DNA from: Liolophura sinensis
Taxonomy: Eukaryota > Mollusca > Polyplacophora > Chitonida > Chitonidae
DNA: 64,000 nucleotides
Assembly: GCF_032854445.1 (NCBI RefSeq)
Contig: NC_088302.1
Span: 50,064,046-50,128,045, forward strand
Reading direction: 5' to 3'
Both the position numbers and the translations under genes were made by a program. Positions 11,901 to 22,700 of the stretch are shown one piece after another; the first letter of the stretch is position 1; each line of letters opens with the position of its first letter. The notes under the pieces were generated by a model. It ran no database searches and had not been told where the DNA came from. It saw only the letters and a list, made by a program, of their open reading frames with translations.

Positions 11901-12912
11901 GTACCCTACAAGCCCTCCTAAACTGTGGTCAACAACAACGGCCCAGCCTTGCACGGACATCAACACGCCCCTTCAGCAAAGTTACCAAGAAGTATATCCA
12001 GAAAAGTCTGAGTTCAGAAAAGATGTAAATTTAACGTTCTTGCAAGGTGGTAGGTACCTTGTGGATGTGAGAAGGCGAAGAGCCGAAGCTAAGGCTCATG
12101 TTATTGACATGAACAGCCATAAAATCATCTCCCAGTTTGAGACGTTCAATCCGCATCTTATCATTGATGATCGTCACTTTCTGACTGTCATGTTCGGCGA
12201 GCTCATGATTCATGAATTACCCTCCGGAGATGTGATTCGCACAGTTAAGATGTCCCCATGGCCAGATGAGCTGGTCAAAGAACACATCAACACACCACCA
12301 CAAATTGCAGTGACAGGAAACAAGAAGTATTTTGTATTCATTAATCTAACGGGTAATGAAAAATACGTTGAGGTTGTAGACCTGGAATCTTATTCCGTGA
12401 TGTGTAAATCAGACATTCCTGAAGGCCAAGTCGTGAATGCTTTTCTCTCATTCGGCTACACCTATTTACTTGTACGCAAAACAAACTCTGTATCGATTAG
12501 ATCTCCAGAAAGCCTAGTCTCAACTGGTGCAGATGATGTAACTTTTAAAGGTGTGTTAATCAGTAAATTGATATCCCCTTCGCAAAGATATGGAATCACT
12601 TTACAAAGCTCACCCAATACATTAACCTTGTGGGACACTGATAATGGGTTTAGCTTGTACAAAACCGACACTCTGCCTCAAAAGGTACACTGTGTCTGCT
12701 TCTCTCCAAACGAGCGGTACTTCCTGACAGGATCTTACAACGTTGTGTCTATCTGGTCAGTTCAAAACGGAGAAACTCTGTCTAAGATTCACACATACGG
12801 TGCTGTTTGCCGATTGTCTTTTACTCCGAGCGGAGAGCACGCTCTCATTCACTGTTACGCCGCACCTAAACGAAAACGTTTGATAATATGTAAAGCATTG
12901 AACATGGGGTAG
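2865..12912 (+). CDS. NACHT and WD40 repeat STAND ATPase with N-terminal RIIa/DPY-30-like domain (NWD1/NWD2-like), complete gene, 8 exons
   Basis: Exons 2865-2951, 3899-4037, 4824-4976, 5645-5730, 5958-6074, 6430-6600, 7512-7698 and 8480-12912 join to 5373 nt, encoding 1790 residues plus stop. All introns are GT-AG and every phase matches. An in-frame TAG at 2859-2861 fixes the ATG at 2865. Domain order: RIIa/DPY-30-like helices (about 13-57); a NWD-type N-terminal domain (about 115-250) with VRVFLSSTFSD, VVDMRWGV and AMLGQRYG; a NACHT ATPase with Walker A GKSGYGKTS (493-501) and Walker B LLIILDSIDQ (586-595); and a WD40 region from about 1000 to the C terminus. In this family the ATPase is thought to act as a nucleotide switch for an assembly platform, with WD40 blades binding ligands. 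The N-terminal helices would be expected to bind AKAP-like or ciliary partners; this is inference. Length is close to vertebrate NWD2. TEP1-like or NPHP3-like relatives are less likely. Confidence 0.92.
3655..3800 (+). repeat. Acceptor-like tandem repeat in intron 1, about 37 bp x 4
   Basis: Four copies of a unit containing CCTTTCGTTTTTCCAG are spaced 36-39 bp apart. CCAG ends fall at 3681, 3720 and 3756; the fourth copy reads CCAC. Each copy looks like a polypyrimidine tract plus AG, and the array lies about 100-240 nt upstream of the true exon 2 acceptor at 3898. Confidence 0.8.
3899..4037 (+). CDS. NACHT/WD40 gene exon 2 (second RIIa helix)
   Basis: The acceptor is ttgtgcag and the donor is gtaaga, leaving phase 1. 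The exon begins ELTTRLLQNHPTNPIEYL, the canonical second half of an RIIa/DPY-30 domain, and continues into a polar linker. In-frame joining to exon 1 reconstitutes the whole helical hairpin, which is the main evidence for both exons. Confidence 0.88.
4824..4976 (+). CDS. NACHT/WD40 gene exon 3 (linker and VFLSSTFS strand)
   Basis: It starts after tttccag and ends in VRVFLSSTFS plus one base before the donor gtaaat (phase 1). RVFxSSTFxD is the hallmark first strand of the N-terminal domain in NWD1/TEP1-like proteins. The donor is the first member of the minisatellite that fills intron 3. Confidence 0.9.
4966..5545. repeat. Minisatellite seeded on the exon 3 splice donor, about 20-21 bp x 26
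   Basis: The unit is of the type TATACTCAGGTAAACCTCTG. The exon 3 end plus donor, ATTCTCAG|GTAAATCTG, aligns with the first unit, so the array repeats the CAG|GTAAA donor core many times along intron 3. Units vary from 19 to 22 bp and some have lost the GT. It produces long artefactual frames on both strands. Confidence 0.88.
5645..5730 (+). CDS. NACHT/WD40 gene exon 4
   Basis: The split codon gives D after exon 3, restoring STFSDFKAER. The exon ends RGLDFQ before the donor gtacga in phase 0. It matches the helix that follows the first strand in the NWD N-terminal domain. Confidence 0.88.
5958..6074 (+). CDS. NACHT/WD40 gene exon 5 (VVDMRWGV)
   Basis: It opens with VVDMRWGVTDE and ends with SQGPCFI at the donor gtaagt. 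Length is 39 codons, phase 0 at both ends. The VDxRWG motif is the second conserved strand of the NWD/TEP1-type N-terminal domain. Confidence 0.9.
6190..6345. repeat. Dispersed repeat, family with copies at 15025 and 38453
   Basis: It shares blocks such as GAGTAGTTCTAGACCAGTGA, GGCCGGATTTCACCGG and ATGTGACCATTTG-like text with 15025-15275 and 38453-38570. Copies are diverged and have no obvious coding capacity. It is probably an old non-autonomous element; the family is not recognised. Confidence 0.65.
6430..6600 (+). CDS. NACHT/WD40 gene exon 6 (AMLGQRYG)
   Basis: It begins AMLGQRYGYQPLP and ends PSVYCLQ before the donor gttggt, giving 57 codons in phase 0. LGxRYG and WYxxDxNALPxxYxLQ are conserved in NWD1/NWD2 relatives. 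The donor is a weak GTTGGT. Confidence 0.9.
6985..7056. repeat. Short tandem repeat, about 24 bp x 3
   Basis: Three adjacent copies of a unit like TTACTTGCCTCTCATCCATC lie in intron 6. Confidence 0.75.
7512..7698 (+). CDS. NACHT/WD40 gene exon 7
   Basis: The acceptor is tttgtaacag and the donor is gtattg, with phase 0 in and phase 1 out. It encodes 62 residues including LQEKAKETWDTVYHQLQSLL, a helical stretch with little sequence signature. Support comes from exact frame continuity between exons 6 and 8 and from the position expected in the family. Confidence 0.82.
7812..8245 (+). repeat. Dimeric tRNA-derived SINE in intron 7
   Basis: The left monomer (about 7812-8050) starts with a degenerate tRNA-like head and ends with the tail GAGTACGGCGTATAACACCA plus AATAAATAAA. 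A headless second monomer (about 8068-8245) follows directly and ends GTACGGCGTAAAACACCAAT plus AAATAAATAAA. The same dimer with the same junction lies inverted at 29488-29908, so this is an element structure rather than two chance insertions. Confidence 0.9.
8480..12912 (+). CDS. NACHT/WD40 gene exon 8 (NACHT ATPase and all WD40 repeats)
   Basis: One exon of 4433 nt carries residues 314-1790. The acceptor is tttccatag and the split codon gives V before TEEEIQQG. An ATG at 8452 is upstream of this acceptor and intronic, so it is not the true start. Walker A is at 9016-9042 and Walker B at about 9295-9324. The WD40 part shows blade ends such as KVQIWNL, NLKVWDID, TLTLWDTD and VVSIWSVQNG. Having NACHT, winged-helix-like spacer and the whole propeller in one large exon, while the N-terminal domain is spread over seven small ones, is notable. 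The stop TAG at 12910-12912 is followed by AATAAA at 13609-13614. Confidence 0.95.
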
Positions 12913-13608
12913 TAAAGTTGAAGTGATCTATAAGCCTATTTCTGTCACCAGTTTACTTAGTGTGGAACGTGAGCAGTCTACGTCAAGTCGGTAGTTAAAT
13001 ACACAAATACATCGTTATGAATGTTTCAAGTTCCGCGTACTTCGCGGTTTCACACAAGAGGGTAGCTTGGTATTTGGTGCAACTATTTTAGACTGTGCGC
13101 TCAGTTGCGGACTTCTCGCCAAATCTGAGTCAAAAAGGAAAAAAAATATGGCGAGATGACGAAACGATAAATCCACAAAACTGACAACTGGAAGACAAAC
13201 GACAAATCGAGAATTCAGTCGAGAAATCAGAATTTGGTGGGACTATTTTCCATTTTCTCGCAGAATTTTATTTTCTTTGGCTACCTATAAACCAGTGAAT
13301 ATGAGGAATTGGTATAGAAGACGTCCCACTCTGTACCTAATATAATGGTCTTTCGACATAACTGTTTTTAATATTGCGTAGTCATTTCGTGCTTCATCAA
13401 AATATTCCTGGTCAATTACCATTTATGAAATCGCTGTATGAAAGTGTGAATATTTTAGAGTTTAGTTTTCTTAGTTTGAAGATGGAACAGATGACTAGTG
13501 TGTTCTCTTCGGGAAAATCTTTTCTCCGACCATATGGGTCATTGAGTTTTTTTGAGAGATAGGATAACAGCACACCAAATCACTACTGGATTTGTATCCT
13601 ATACGCAA

Positions 13609-13614
13609 AATAAA
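13609..13614 (+). promoter_or_regulatory. Candidate poly(A) signal of the NACHT/WD40 gene
   Basis: This AATAAA lies about 700 nt after the stop codon, in the correct strand. Without transcripts it is only a candidate. Confidence 0.3.
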
Positions 13615-14351
13615 TTATGTCGAATCTTTAATGTCTTTAATAGTAATATTATTGTTACAGCAGTGCTTGCTTAAGTAAATATATGGAAAACAAACTTTTT
13701 AAAACAATATAGAGCCTAAAAGAGCTTGTTTGTGTATGGGTTTAAAGTAGTTTATTTTACAACTCCTCCCTTTATCAACTCGGTTCTCCAGATAAAAGCT
13801 TTTGGTGAAGGGGGGTTCTCCACGACCAGCCCTCTGCAAAGTGAAGCAAATCTTCGTAAAAACAGGAGTGCCCTCTACCTTTTTAAATAACAATACAATG
13901 ATTTCAATATCATCAACAGTATGTTATTCAAATAGGTATCGGGCACTCTTGTTCCATGAATTACAAGATTTTGCTCCTATTTGCTGGTGAACCCCATAAG
14001 CCAGCCACGGCCTCATCAAAAATACTTGGCCAAACGAAGATATTGTTGCCTTGGTTGCTCTGTCCTATATCGTTTTACTCTTGGCTTCATTTATATTTCA
14101 TTCTGTAAAATCGTATATTTAGTATAGATTTTGCTGAAATCTCCAGATCACCGGAGACTTTCTGTTCAGTCCCAATCTTTGACATGGAATTTACAAGAGC
14201 CTGCTACTTACATTGTTCGCGAAACTCTGGAAAGAGGCTGTGGACAGTCCCATTCTCTGACAGGGAATTTACATGATTTACAAGATTCTCTCCTGCTTGT
14301 TTTGTTCATGAGACCCTGGTGACAGGAAGCTGTGAACAGCGCTGTCGTGTG

Positions 14352-14602
14352 TGGTTTGGTTGTTGTTTAACGCTATACATAATCAAGAATTTTGCACTTG
14401 TAAGATATTATGATTGGAGGAAACCAGGGTGACTACGGGGAAGAAATGAGCATTTCCCACGTGCGGAGTATAAGTATGAACATACTGGTCAAAGGACGGC
14501 AAACTGTGTAAACATGTACACGAGCGTTGTCGATCGCTTATTGTCACTAAGCGACACACCTACAAACCAAGTACCTTTAACCACTGGACCACGGCTCGCT
14601 CC
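14352..14602 (-). repeat. tRNA-derived SINE (second family), minus strand
   Basis: On the minus strand the head reads GCGAGCCGTGGTCCAGTGG, an A-box-like start of a tRNA. The other end carries GTTTAACGCTATAC-type text on the + strand, resembling the common 3' end of invertebrate SINEs. It is diverged, with no clear target-site duplication. Confidence 0.6.
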
Positions 14603-14684
14603 CCTCTCCTGTAGTCTGACGTTAATTACCCTGGAGACAGCTTACCTGCCACCAATATGACATATTTCACATGTTGAAAAGTTC

Positions 14685-14826
14685 CCAGGTAAGGTGCTAG
14701 AAGTCGGTGGTTCACTCCGGGCATTCCGGTTTCCTTCACCCAGAAACATGTAAGACAGCGTGTGAGTCAAAAATTCTTATGGGTATGGCATTAAACAACA
14801 ATCAAATGAACAAATATGAATAAACT
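14685..14826 (+). repeat. SINE 3' part, plus strand
   Basis: It ends with GGTATGGCATTAAACAACAA followed by TCAAATGAACAAATA, a diverged version of the tail found in the main SINE family of this window. The upstream part (GGTTTCCTTCACC) matches the conserved core. Confidence 0.65.
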
Positions 14827-15024
14827 GATTTGTAACGTCCTTCTCGTGAGTATTTTTTTTACCATGATAAGTTTTCATTCGGAGGAAACCACTGCACCTT
14901 ACCAGGGTACATGACATACAAGGTTTCTGATACTTGGCGGTAGACGGGCGGGGGCGAGTACTGGATTCGAACAAGTGACCTCGTTCACAAAAAGCCATTT
15001 TTTTGTACCTGGTGTGATGACAAT

Positions 15025-15275
15025 ACAGCATACTGAGTAATTCTAGACCAGTGATAATTATTTAACATCAATGTATGTGTTTTTTTTAAACTAATTCTGC
15101 TCAAACCACGATGCTAGGGGGCGTGTAATCTAGTACTATTTAAGCATTTACATGAACAGTTAGAACAAAACCCTGACTAATGTAAACCGACAAAGGGCCG
15201 GATTACATTGGTTGCATGTGACCATTTCCAACTATCTCGCTGACGGCTTTGCAGTGGTTTTACTCACTATGCTGT
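15025..15275. repeat. Dispersed repeat, same family as 6190-6345
   Basis: It shares GAGTAATTCTAGACCAGTGA, AACAAAACCCTGACTAATGT and GGGCCGGATTACATTGG-like blocks in the same order as the copy at 6190. Conserved order over about 150-250 bp shows common descent. Confidence 0.65.
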
Positions 15276-16524
15276 AAGTGACTTCAGAACAAGTGAGTAA
15301 CCTGTACAGAGTTCATGTTTTATGCATATCTGTGTAATAAAACTAGAATTATTTTATGCTTACCTGGGAAAATTTAAATTCAAATCAAAGCAACTCCATC
15401 TCTTTGTTTCTCTTTGCGGGTTCCAAATTTATTCCCGCTGAGAGTAAACTATATACGGTATACGGCTTGATTTTAAAAGAGGCTTGTTTTGTTGTCTTAT
15501 ACACAGAAACGCAGTCTATAAGAAGTCTTACAAGGGGAGGTAATATGATCTTAGGATCAACCATTGGCGGTCTTCAGTTATATTCTCGTTATCGCTACTC
15601 AGATCTCTCCCATTACCTATAGGCCTAATATAGTGGCAATAGGACTGAGCCCACGTTTAAAAAAACTGATGTTCAGGTTTCATTCTCTATGCTGTAGCCT
15701 TATACTGGCTATGTTCGCAAAGGAAGCTGTTATCTTACTGCGATCTTACTTCGCGTGATATTTTATTCATTGTGATCTTACTGTGATGCGATATTTTATT
15801 TTACTGAGATGCTAACCCATTCCGATAAAGTTTTTCTCGTTCTTATGGCTCGGCCCATAATCAGTTAGTTAACAGGGTCAAATCCAGATCTCGACAGCTT
15901 TATACTACGAAACTTGTCTAATACCTGATAAAGGGCGGTTTACCCTGAGCTCTCCGCTTTTCCTCCATTCACAAACCCTACCGCCATCTTTAAAGAAACG
16001 AGCTCTTCATTACGGCGTTTATCACTGATGAAATGGATAAAATAAATAAATAGGTGATCTTGCCATCGTGTACACAAGAGTATTCTGCTTGCAAGAGAAA
16101 TCTTTGATCTGTTTGAGTATTTCTGCATTTCTAGTAAGCTTTGGTATGGCGTTTTCTGAACACAGCGGATAATCCATTTAGTAATTACAGATGTTGGATG
16201 TTATGCATTTCTGGCTTACGGCTGATACATCAGTGACTGTCAATGGTATGGAAAGATAATTGGGTCAGTCATCACGGATATCGACTGAGCGTGCGATATT
16301 TGCATAGCTCATGTTCTGCTTTTACCTTAATAAGCGGCCACAAGATTGCGACGTACGCACAAAAGAATCTTCATTATCATGTTGTTCCTACAGAGGAACA
16401 TGGCGTGAAGAATGTTCGTTCTGTTCTTACTGAGAAAGTAATTTAAGGCGGTCAGACCAGGAATTGCAGGAACGGGCGTGGTTTTGGTGGTTGGCACATG
16501 TGTAGATGTTTGCAATTCAGTGTA

Positions 16525-16761
16525 CTAGACGTAGTTGTTTCCTGACAGCAGCGTTACGATATGTTGCTCTTGTTGCCGCCAGATTTTGGATAGCCACAGG
16601 ATATCATCTTCCATCTGATTACAGTTTCCAGGTCTAATGCCATGAACAGCTATGTCAAATTGCATGCCTGTCAAAGACTGATTATTGGCATTGCCCTTCA
16701 AGACAGGAATGGATGGCATCTGGACAAGTATGTCTAACTTGTAATATGAGCATAGTTCCAT
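16525..16761 (-). CDS. Unrecognised ORF, possible exon
   Basis: A 78-codon minus-strand frame with ordinary amino-acid composition, including NQMEDDILWLSKIWRQQEQH. No family is recognised. A further minus-strand frame follows at 16327-16515. Neither has clear splice sites or a second supporting copy, so this may be chance or a decayed element. Confidence 0.15.
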   Translation of the reverse strand: MELCSYYKLDILVQMPSIPVLKGNANNQSLTGMQFDIAVHGIRPGNCNQMEDDILWLSKIWRQQEQHIVTLLSGNNYV

Positions 16762-17009
16762 CGTTAGTTCTGGTGATACGGGAACTTGGATATGGGTGTT
16801 GACGGTTCACATCGTACTGCTGGACTAATTATTCGTTATGCACTATATACCTGCCTATAACGTGGTGTTCGCTAATTAGCAACAAACTGCCACCTGGAGA
16901 AGGTATTATAGACAGGCGAAATCAGGGTCCAGTTATTTACCGGGGTCAGGTAAGGCTCAATAAAACTGTGATCAATAGACCCCTAACGCCATTATCCACC
17001 AGGTTTTTA

Positions 17010-17471
17010 TCACATGTCGAATGTAAACCACTTATTGATCGGCTTGAGGTTTGATTCGAGCACGGCTTCAAAGGACTGTCGACGGACAGGTGAGGCTCTG
17101 CCATCATCTGTCGACAATTTGATCCAAGTGAGTTCCCTTAGGGATGCAGGTCTCTGCGAAGATACCTGGTACTCATCAGCATAAGAGCGGCAAGGACTGC
17201 GTATCTTCATGCCGTGTTGTGCAAGGCGGACAAACAGACGTGTGACAAACCACAGTTTTGTATGCTGACGACACAATCTGCTTAAAGAACTGCTGTAGCT
17301 TTGAAGGAGCATATAGTTCCGTCTGATACTCAACCATTCAGTCCTCGCTACAGCCATCAAGCTGGCGTTTGCACCTCCTCGTCGTTTGCCCAGTCTGCGA
17401 CCACCCTCGGGAAAGGCTTTCCGGTCCCCCGTGAGCCTGGATGTTCCCAGACGACAAAGCACGTACACCAA
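17010..17471 (-). CDS. Unrecognised 153-codon ORF, doubtful
   Basis: This is among the longest minus-strand frames in the gene-poor part. Composition is basic and serine-rich with no domain recognised. A + strand frame of 108 codons overlaps it at 17386-17712. Local GC is higher than in the surroundings, which lengthens frames by chance, so confidence is low. Confidence 0.12.
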   Translation of the reverse strand: MVYVLCRLGTSRLTGDRKAFPEGGRRLGKRRGGANASLMAVARTEWLSIRRNYMLLQSYSSSLSRLCRQHTKLWFVTRLFVRLAQHGMKIRSPCRSYADEYQVSSQRPASLRELTWIKLSTDDGRASPVRRQSFEAVLESNLKPINKWFTFDM

Positions 17472-20409
17472 GCGGCCAACTCGTCATGCACCGGCCTCAG
17501 AGGGGGTCAAGGAAACAGTTGGCTGTGACGGATTTACAAACCTGGACAAACTGTTTAACATGCGGACAGCTTTGCGAGCTCGTCGACGTCGTAAGACAAG
17601 AGGTAACTCCTTGCCCACGAGTAAAGTATTAGATCAGGCGACAACATGTGTGCATATACCTATTAGTAACTTGAAAACTGATTCATTACGGCGTCTTCTT
17701 ACGCAGCACTAAGTCGTTTACCAGAGCATATATAGTCAACAGCACTGGCATATTGTGATCATTTAGGTTTTTTCTTACGTAAATCGTTTAATTCTTTATG
17801 AGATAGTTCCAGTCTAATCTCAATTGCCGTTGAGACGATTTCAGTGACTTAACAGGCCAGCGTATCGAACAAAAGCGTGGATAATATCTTTATAGCGTAG
17901 GATCTCATCGGGGTTGTATTTATTTAAATAGATTTGGTAACTATTTACCCGTACTGATTACAGGATAATAAATAATGCCTTACACTTGGACAGAATGACA
18001 GGAGTTCAGGGTTATCATTTGCTCTGTTATCGTAACCGGACATTTTCGGATTTTCTTACTTAATGATGCAGATCGATGGTGAGCTAAATGACAAAGAATG
18101 GTAATAATGATGACTAAGTAAAACATTTATTGGCCTGAATAGCGCGACCAGAGTGAATGAATCAATGGTTTTCCATTTACGCCATGCCATAAGAATATTT
18201 CGGCTACAGCAATATTCAAGGACCAGGACGCAGTGTTGTTGTGAAAATGAGAGTGGCAAGATTTTAAATTGATGAAAACGACATTTTTGAAAAAAAAATA
18301 AAAACAAATCGAGGTGGGCTATAAGAGATAAGTGTGACTTGAGCGCATGTCTTCTTTTATGAACTGCCCGGTTTCCAGACGGCAAACACATTGTCTATTT
18401 CAACAACTGTTTTCAAGTCAACCCGTGTGAAAAGACTGTGGACTAAATCAGTTTTGAATAAATAAGCATCGAAATTAGTGTGGAGCTTGAATTTTGAATT
18501 GGATATTTGTTTTCTGAGCACGTTTTCGGTATATCACAACCAGGTTTCTTAATATAGAGTCATACTATACGCTGAATCATGGGTAACAGTTAAGGGAGTA
18601 TGCGACTTCGAGTGGAACAAATGCCCTACTTCCATGGTATAAGTTTGTACTTTTCTATCCAATAATTCACACATCAAGGTCTTTATTAAAGAGAAGATAT
18701 AGCCTACATTGCCCTTAATCACTAGTGAACGTATGGATGGGGGCTAGGGAGTAGAAATCGACGAATAAATTATGATTGCCATCATTCTATTTGTAACTAC
18801 ATTTATAATATTTTTCATTTTTCCAAATAGATAGTTTTGGCATAAACGTAAAAATAGAAATTAGCATGCTTCAAACCAGCTAATATAGACTATATCCGTT
18901 GAAGCCAGAGAGTAGTGTTGGGTTTCCCATCCTCCGTAAGAAGTATAAAGATTGGTACCTTTAACTAAAAGCTGTCTTCTGCACGCCTTATTTACTAGGG
19001 CCTTGAGTAACTGGTGAATCTTAGATCGACTTTCTCTGAGCTCTGAAGTATCTGAACACAAAGGTAATTTCGATATCTACGAATAGACCTACCATAAAGG
19101 TGGATATTATGAATCAAAGGCTTGGCTGTCACTTGTAAGACCTGGTGTACTGATCAGTGTTCTGTTCGCTTTGGTGCCCTAAATCAAACAGTCTTGATAA
19201 GCCCCACTGACCTTGTTTGACAGCGTCACTTTTTTCTCTCCTTGTATTGATAGTGGCCGATCCTTTTTATCAATCTCAATGATTTACAACACTTAAACGA
19301 ACAGGCCTCCCTACTTCAGTTAACCTGGACTTAACAAGACGAGTTTTACCTTAGCCGCCCTTCTCATTTCTCCACCCGTGTGTCCCCACTTTCCATGGAA
19401 TCAGTGACCGTGTCAACTATAAACAGTGACAAGATCTAATTTGGGCTTCGACCTGCCTGTGGTATATAGGTAAGGCATTGTTTTGATCTCGTTGTAAATA
19501 TCCGTGTATCTTAGACCTCATTGTGACTGCAAAAAAAAGCTCCGTGGAGACACGCTTCGTATAAAGTCACGTTAGTACAGCTACTACAGAATCTTGCAAA
19601 TCCTCGAAAAAACGTTTGGTTTATTCGTGAAATTAGTAAGGCAAAAGATCGTTTAGAGGTGGTATGTTCACATTTCTTTGTAAAGTAATGAGACAGGTGA
19701 GAACTCCATCATTTTCAGAAGGACGCCATATTTGTGTGGTATCAGAATGATTAATCGTAATTTTAACGCTTTTGTTTTGTAAAAGGAACGGGTTGTTGTA
19801 GCGTATGTAGGAGGTGTATATTTATGAATGCGTACATACACATTGTACGGACAAAAGTAGCAAATCGTGTGCTTGTACAATTGACCCGTTACAAAGACCA
19901 CGAGCCAATAACGCTGACCCTCCCTCCCCTCTAAGATAGACCCAGAATATACTCTGTAGTGATTAGTTACACGCTAGTATGAAAAAAAAAACGTATTCTT
20001 GTCAATAGGGCAAATGCATTCTTGATACTGGGCTAACATAATGAAATTAAAAAAAATAGTGGCAACGATTTTTGGAAGAACTGATCATTTTTCACGCAAC
20101 TCTGTTCTCTTCAAGTGTTGTCCATTCCTCAGTTTGAAGACTCTATTGCTACATCACATAGACAGTTTAGTTTAACTGACCAGAGATCATATATCTACTA
20201 CAAAATAACCTTGCCGGAGATCATTGCTGAGATAAAGTTATGCGCCTGCCTAAGCTAACTCTAGCAATCAGACGTCCACATGTAACCAGTTACCGACTAT
20301 GTATCTGAACTGCAAATTTTCTTATCTTTCCTCAACTCACTTTATATAGCTGCATAGCACGCCAACATCCCAAAGCTGGGAGGCAATAAATCATAATAGC
20401 TGCTCATCA

Positions 20410-20480
20410 ATGAATGAATGATTATCGCTTAACACCACATCGGCAGTATTTCAGCCATATCGTGGCGAGGAGCCGCTAAT
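20410..20480 (-). repeat. SINE 3' tail fragment, minus strand
   Basis: The run TGAATGAATGATTATCGCTT followed by AACACCACATCGGCAGTATT and CAGCCATAT is the inverted 3' end of a SINE type common in marine invertebrates. The remainder of the element is not recognisable. Confidence 0.6.
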
Positions 20481-20782
20481 GGAATGTATGTATAACTTTT
20501 TGATACAAATATCTTTCACCAAAGCCAAATAGATGAGGACGTGGATGTAATATGGATCACTTTAGTGATACATTCATCATAAATGATAATTAAAAACATT
20601 AGTTTACATCCCATGGACTTGTGGTTTGTCGCCGTGTGATTGATAAGTGTGGAAAACTGATTCTAGATTTGCCTCCAGAATTTCCTGACACCTATAATTT
20701 CAACCATTACCTATTCTCTCTTTCGTAGGGTCGATACTTCTGCATTAAGTTCATTCCATTTACCGGCTTGAAGTAATTAATT

Positions 20783-20842
20783 CTCACAGTTCCCATGGTG
20801 ACACCATCCAGTTTCCATGGTGACCTCATCCAGCTTCCATGC
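20783..20842. repeat. Short tandem repeat, about 24 bp x 3
   Basis: Three copies of a unit like TTCCATGGTGACACCATCCAG are adjacent. Confidence 0.75.
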
Positions 20843-22585
20843 AATAGACGGTATTAAAATGATGGGAGTTAAATAACTTCTCGAACAACCGCTCTATAGG
20901 GTCCGTTAATTAATACCTTCCGTCTTGGTGTACTTCGCTTTTGTTTGAAATGCTGGTTTTAGGGCCACTTCCCTTTCGGATATTGTGGCCCTTTGATGCC
21001 CTTCACAACACCTCAAGGTCCAGAAATAGTCAATATTTGCGTCAGATATTGACAGGTCTATTTTCAGTAGACGTGAATTGCTGTGAACAAGTAATCTGAT
21101 ACAGGATTATAGATAACAATGTAAATCTGATGTTCTAATTATATACTGCAAGCTTACACTTCCCACTAGGATAGATATACACTGGCCTTGTGTTAACGTG
21201 TCCACATGATAAGACTGGCTCAACAGGTCCAAGTTTTCTGAAAAAAAAGAACACATTGTTTTCTGCTTTGGTGCTAATAAGAGGGCAAGACAAGAGATCT
21301 GTTCGATGTTAGTATTCTGTCATTGAGTGAGATCCTGTGTTAATTGTATCGGCCACGAGGTTTCAGTATGTACATCGTCCAGTTATAGAAGGAATCATCG
21401 TCGGAATACGGCTCGACTCCTGAACATGTATGGTAGAACAATCCTCTCAATATTTGATAGCCCGCTCCTTTCCATGATCAAAATAACATGAGCGGAATCA
21501 AACGATACCGTATATCACGACGCAGAAGATTCTGAATTTTTTTCAGTTTGCCCTTGCAAACAGTGAGTAAAATAATACATGTTGTTCCTGATGTTATGCT
21601 AATTATGCAAAACGCATAAGACAAGTCATGAAAGCATCTTTCCCATGTTAGATTGCAATAAGCCAACTCGCCATTTTAGCACACTCATCAGTTCACGCAA
21701 GCTGAGGCGAGAAAAGATACGGCTCTCGCAAATTAACGCGGCTAAACTTCTTCTGACTCTTCATGTAGCACCTGTTTTGTCTTTTATCTCCCACCTTGCA
21801 AAGATAAGAGTTTAAATCACATTTCAGATTTTGACTTAATCAAAAGTGGCTGTTTGGAATCGCACCTTGATTTTACGGCAGTTGCTTCGCCAAACTTGTC
21901 AACTCTACAGCACCAACTTACCGTAATTACGGCCGTTATGCGTCCCATACGAATTTGAAGCAGACCTGCCTGGGCGTTAATTTCTTTAGAATTGTTACGT
22001 AATAACTCAACCAAACTGCAAACAGGATGTATGTTGTAAGAAAGCCGAGGAATAACTGTGAATGTGGCTTGGCCGTTAAGGTGTTACTTAGATCAATAAA
22101 ATAGTCCCAGCTGTTGGCAATGAGCAGGTGAGACCTCCTCTCCTTCCACCTTACCCCCTCCCCCCCAGCCCCCTGTGACCGAGGTCTGCCGTCAACATTG
22201 AAAAACGGTTGCCCGAACAGACAGCATTTCTCAGATGATACAGATCCTAACAATTAACTTCTCCCATGTGTTAAACGACCGTTAAGTGGATGTTCCTTCT
22301 TTCGCTTACGGCAAGGTTATTTATAAATACCACATATGCTTGTTGTTGTGACGTTCGGAGTCCAGACCTATGCGTGTAATGCGTCCGCCATTACATCACC
22401 TGTTGGTTTGTATTGACTGGGTTATTTGGGGATTATTGTTACCTGGGTGGCCTTTCAACAAATACATGAGCAAAGGTAATAGCATGTAAACTTCCAGGTA
22501 GCATATAGCCTGCTGTGTGCAGATGGATGTATACCATACTTGGAATGTACAAGCGTTAGGTGAGTAGCACCACGATTTCATACAG

Positions 22586-22700
22586 TTATTCCCTCCGCCA
22601 AGGAAGTTATGTTTGTCTGTCTGTCTGACTGACTGTCTGTCGGCAGCCTGAAAAAGAGTTATGGACGGACTTAGATAAAATTTAGCGCACGATAGACCAA
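22586..22700. repeat. Dispersed repeat with CCTCCGCCAAGGAAGTTATG core and TCTG tract
   Basis: The core CCCTCCGCCAAGGAAGTTAT followed by GTCTGTCTGTCTGACTGACTG resembles a repeat seen widely in marine invertebrate genomes. Only this one copy is in the window, so the assignment rests on memory of the motif. Confidence 0.45.

Noticed and set aside
10292-12671. Antisense and alternative-frame ORFs across the large NACHT/WD40 exon
   Set aside because: Shadows of a GC-balanced coding exon; no domain and no splice context.
17265-17280. YADD-type tetrapeptide suggestive of reverse transcriptase (+ strand)
   Set aside because: The frame has stops close on both sides and no other polymerase motif; one four-residue match is expected by chance in a window this size.
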